Assembly (NCBI GenBank): GCA_024400895.1
Contig: JAKSMA010000009.1
Coordinates: 1 to 23,508, forward strand
Reading direction: 5' to 3'
DNA length: 23,508 bases
From: Muribaculaceae bacterium
GTDB lineage: Bacteria; Bacteroidota; Bacteroidia; Bacteroidales; Muribaculaceae
Shown: positions 21,287 to 23,508 of the stretch, in pieces
How positions within the stretch are numbered: position 1 is the stretch's first letter
How the letters are laid out: every line of letters starts with the position of its first letter
Position numbers and translations under genes: made by a program
The notes under the pieces: generated by a model
The model's database searches: none
What the model was told of the DNA's origin: nothing
What the model saw: the letters and a program-made list of their open reading frames with translations, nothing else

Positions 21287-22408
21287 ATGAAACGCAACCT
21301 TCTTCTCACAGCCGCAGCCTTCTTGATTTTCGGAATATCGATGAGGGCACAAATTCCCAGCGACGCAGAACTCCGACGCTATGCAGCACAGATGCTGATG
21401 GTGGGCTTTAAGGGCAACACCGTCGACGACCAGAGCGATGCAGCACGCTACATCCGCGATTTGAAAGTGGGCAGCATCGTGCTTTTTGACATCGACCTGA
21501 CGGGCACTGCAAAAATCGGCTCACGAAACATCACTTCGCGCGAGCAACTCACAAAACTTACCGCAGACCTACAAGCGTTTGCCGACTATCCCTTGCTCAT
21601 CGCTGCCGACCAGGAAGGAGGACTCGTGCAGCGATTGAAACCGGCTTACGGATATGAAAAGCTCCCAAATGCTGAATATCTGGGCAATGTCGACAACCGC
21701 GACACCACGCGATTCTACGCCCGACTGATGGCCACACAGCTGGCAACGAGTGGCGTAAACCTTAATCTTGCACCGGTGCTCGATGTGCTCAACCCCGAAT
21801 GTCCGCCTATCGGCAAAATCAAGCGTAGTTTCGGCACCGATGCCGATGTGATTGTGCGTCACGCTGGCATTCAAATCGACGAGATGCACCGCCAGCATGT
21901 GCTCAATGCCGTGAAGCACTTCCCTGGCCACGGCAACGCCCTCGGCGACTCGCATTGGGGATTTGTGGATGTGACCGCCACCTGGCAACCCTCCGAACTC
22001 GAGCCCTTCCGCCGACTTATCAAGAAGGGGAAAGTGGACGTGGTGATGACCGCACACATCATTAATGCCAATATCGACCCCGACTACCCCGCCACCCTAT
22101 CGCGCAAAACCATCGACGGCGTGCTCCGCAAGCAATTAGGTTACGATGGCGTGGTGGTAAGCGACGATATGTACATGGAGGGTATCATCAAGAAATACGA
22201 TATCGAAAATGCGCTCGTGCTGGCTATCAACGCGGGCTGCGACTTGCTTTGCGTGGGCAATAACATCAACACCGGATTTGAGGCCGAACGCCCATTCCGT
22301 CTCGTCGACCTCATCGTGAAGAATGTGAAAAACGGCCGCATCCCCTGGGGGCGCCTCGTGCAAAGCCACAAACGAATCGAAAAACCTTACAAGAAACACA
22401 CAAAATAG
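21287..22408 (+). CDS. Secreted GH3 beta-N-acetylhexosaminidase (NagZ-like)
   Basis: The 373 residues begin with a signal peptide (MKRNLLLTAAAFLIFGISMRA), then a single GH3 TIM barrel. GH3 hexosaminidases cleave beta-N-acetylglucosaminides such as GlcNAc-anhydroMurNAc from peptidoglycan. Diagnostic motifs: ADQEGGLVQRL (107-117), LAPVLDV (161-167), KHFPGHG (210-216) followed by DSHWG with the Asp221-His223 catalytic dyad, and the nucleophile region VSDDMYMEGI (291-300). Export and the absence of a second domain suggest an envelope enzyme for peptidoglycan turnover or glycan foraging. It is probably co-transcribed with 22456-23037 (47 bp gap). Its own promoter is not apparent: a terminator-like hairpin stands directly upstream. 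Confidence 0.93.
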   Translation: MKRNLLLTAAAFLIFGISMRAQIPSDAELRRYAAQMLMVGFKGNTVDDQSDAARYIRDLKVGSIVLFDIDLTGTAKIGSRNITSREQLTKLTADLQAFADYPLLIAADQEGGLVQRLKPAYGYEKLPNAEYLGNVDNRDTTRFYARLMATQLATSGVNLNLAPVLDVLNPECPPIGKIKRSFGTDADVIVRHAGIQIDEMHRQHVLNAVKHFPGHGNALGDSHWGFVDVTATWQPSELEPFRRLIKKGKVDVVMTAHIINANIDPDYPATLSRKTIDGVLRKQLGYDGVVVSDDMYMEGIIKKYDIENALVLAINAGCDLLCVGNNINTGFEAERPFRLVDLIVKNVKNGRIPWGRLVQSHKRIEKPYKKHTK

Positions 22409-22421
22409 ATTCAAGAAATTA

Positions 22422-22456
22422 GATATTAGATTTTAGATTTTAGATTTTAGAAAATA
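22422..22456 (+). repeat. Heptanucleotide tract before the 22456 gene
   Basis: Five 7-bp units, GATATTA, three GATTTTA, then GAAAATA, lead directly to and overlap the start codon. Three units are perfect. Such a tract could vary in length by slippage and so alter spacing between the two genes. A looser TAGA-rich stretch stands before era (8486-8515). Confidence 0.7.
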
Positions 22457-23037
22457 TGAAAAGATTCATCCTACTTTTATCAGCAGCGATTATCGCCTTT
22501 GGCACAGTTTCGGCACAGAAAAAAGCAGCAAAGAAAGCCCCTAAAAAGGCGATGCAAGGCGAAACCATCGTTGTGGAGCCTTCTACCGACAATGTGGTCA
22601 CTTGCCTGATGGTGGCATATTTAACCAAACACAGCGAACTCGCTGGAGCAAGTGAGATGATTGAAATTGCCAACAATCCCACACCGAAACAAATGGCAGC
22701 CATCAAAGACACCTGCGCATTTATCACTGCCGGAAACAACCGACTGCAAGCAGCCATCTGGACACGCAGCAACGGACACACACTCGTAGGATTCGTTTAC
22801 AACTTGCGCGAGGTGAAATTCTATGACTACAACCCCGAAACCTACACTCTCACGCAAGACCGCGCCGTGGGTGTGCCCATCACTTCCATCCTCGGTGGCG
22901 ACTGGACCATCATCTTCGACACCGACGGCTACCACTGCTCCGTGACACGACTCACCGGCTACGGCAGCTACTTCAACTTCAACGGCGAAAAATTCGTCCC
23001 CGCAAAGCACGACCTCGGCCAAGCCCCCACCTGGTAA
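22456..23037 (+). CDS. Secreted protein of unknown function
   Basis: A 193-residue protein with signal peptide MKRFILLLSAAIIAFGTVSA, a Lys/Ala-rich linker (QKKAAKKAPKKAM) and a compact domain of mixed alpha/beta character without motifs I recognise. Readable landmarks are TNDVVTCLMVAYLTK-like helix at about 45-58, TAGNNRLQAAIWTRSNGHTL (90-109), VKFYDYNPETYTL (118-130) and GDWTIIFDTDGYHCSVTRL (147-165). It follows the GH3 gene by 47 bp and precedes a hairpin, so it likely belongs to the same transcript. A role alongside the GH3 enzyme in the envelope is only inferred from position. Confidence 0.75.
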   Translation: MKRFILLLSAAIIAFGTVSAQKKAAKKAPKKAMQGETIVVEPSTDNVVTCLMVAYLTKHSELAGASEMIEIANNPTPKQMAAIKDTCAFITAGNNRLQAAIWTRSNGHTLVGFVYNLREVKFYDYNPETYTLTQDRAVGVPITSILGGDWTIIFDTDGYHCSVTRLTGYGSYFNFNGEKFVPAKHDLGQAPTW

Positions 23038-23061
23038 AAATTCATTCAACTAAAAAATCAC

Positions 23062-23094
23062 ACACCATCAAAGGGACGGTTCTAATGATGGTGT
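23062..23094 (+). terminator. Terminator of the GH3 gene pair
   Basis: ACACCATCA pairs with TGATGGTGT (9 bp, 15-nt loop), then a moderately T-rich tail TTATCTATTATTTG, 24 bp after the stop codon. Confidence 0.65.
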
Positions 23095-23160
23095 TTATCT
23101 ATTATTTGCTGATTTTTAGAGATTTGCGACAACAGAAACTCTTGAACGTTACCGCCTACT

Positions 23161-23196
23161 AAAAAGGGGGATTGCGCCATCACGGCGTAATCCCCC
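23161..23196 (-). terminator. Terminator of the rubrerythrin gene
   Basis: Minus strand: GGGGGATTACGCC pairs with GGCGCAATCCCCC (13 bp, one G-T) and is followed by T5. It stands 68 bp after the rubrerythrin stop codon. Confidence 0.9.
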
Positions 23197-23264
23197 TCAT
23201 TAAAGAAATGTTATGAAAAGTTTCTCTATTATTATCAGTTAGAGAGCAACTGGAAAAACTATGA

Positions 23265-23508
23265 TTAATAGTTTTCTGCCTTGATTTGGAAGTATGCTTG
23301 TGGGTGAGCGCATACTGGGCATTCTTCAGGAGCTTGCTTGCCTACGCAGATGTGACCACAATTAGCACATTGCCAGATGCATTCTTCGTCGCGTGAGAAC
23401 ACCACCTTGTCTTCAATGTTCTTGAGAAGCTTGCGATAGCGTTCTTCGTGTTCCTTTTCGATAGCAGCCACGCCTTCCATCATGTCGGCGATTTCGTCGA
23501 AACCTTCT
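23265..23508 (-). CDS. Rubrerythrin, C-terminal part (5' end beyond window)
   Basis: The frame is open to the window edge; the last 81 codons of the gene are visible. They read GFDEIADMMEGVAAIEKEHE, the end of the ferritin-like four-helix domain with a conserved E-x2-H metal-ligand pattern (EKEHEERY). A rubredoxin-like domain follows, with Cys pairs in WQCANCGH and ECPVCAHP. Rubrerythrin reduces hydrogen peroxide in anaerobes, passing electrons from the rubredoxin iron to the di-iron site; it is cytoplasmic. An internal ATG at 23483 is not a start because the domain continues upstream. No neighbour on its 5' side is visible. Confidence 0.93.
   Translation of the reverse strand, partial: EGFDEIADMMEGVAAIEKEHEERYRKLLKNIEDKVVFSRDEECIWQCANCGHICVGKQAPEECPVCAHPQAYFQIKAENY

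Overview
The window comes from a member of the order Bacteroidales, plausibly Prevotellaceae. Three things point there: the promoters are of the Bacteroidetes type (a -7 box TAnnTTTG, sometimes with a TTTG box about 20 bp upstream) and ribosome sites are A-rich rather than Shine-Dalgarno; the gene set is typical (DUF177-rpmF-fabH-era-der, DUF2723, DUF4230, NADase-type glycan-binding, short secreted-protein C-terminal tails, porin-like barrels); and base composition is moderate. Genus cannot be fixed from the sequence alone.

Region 1-2400 (minus strand): two secreted-protein genes, the first cut by the window edge, that share their promoter region and the DNA coding for their C-terminal tail. 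Behind them on the plus strand is a decayed gene with an in-frame stop. Region 2350-5330: a tRNA with anticodon CAT, then a glycerophosphodiester phosphodiesterase (-), a secreted NADase-type glycan-binding protein (+) and a secreted TPR protein (-). Region 5330-6140 holds no intact gene but carries a pair of REP-like hairpins and an orphan promoter-like site.

Region 6178-10630 (minus) is the housekeeping cluster, transcribed DUF177 -> rpmF -> fabH -> era -> der: ribosome maturation (L32, Era, Der) together with fatty acid initiation (FabH). Region 10690-12970 (minus) has two adjacent DUF4230 genes, a dockerin-tail remnant with its own promoter and terminator, and an outer membrane beta-barrel protein. 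Region 13121-14768 (plus) is the most distinctive segment: four palindromic units at an exact 52-bp period run into the promoter of an ATPase fused to a winged helix and a PD-(D/E)XK-like domain; the module is packed within 3 bp of queG.

Region 14772-20120 (minus): queG, an overlapping polysaccharide deacetylase gene, and a very large DUF2723 membrane protein split into two overlapping frames by a one-base shift. Region 20290-20640 holds the C-terminal relic of an AbiEii-type nucleotidyltransferase toxin. Region 20740-23100 (plus): a small secreted repeat protein, a secreted GH3 beta-N-acetylhexosaminidase and an unknown secreted protein. The window ends in the C-terminal part of a rubrerythrin gene (minus).

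Much of the accessory content concerns the cell envelope: exported, surface or outer membrane proteins, glycan hydrolysis and modification. At least three gene relics (2036-2296, 12089-12180, 20350-20642) show that the intergenic regions are sites of gene turnover.
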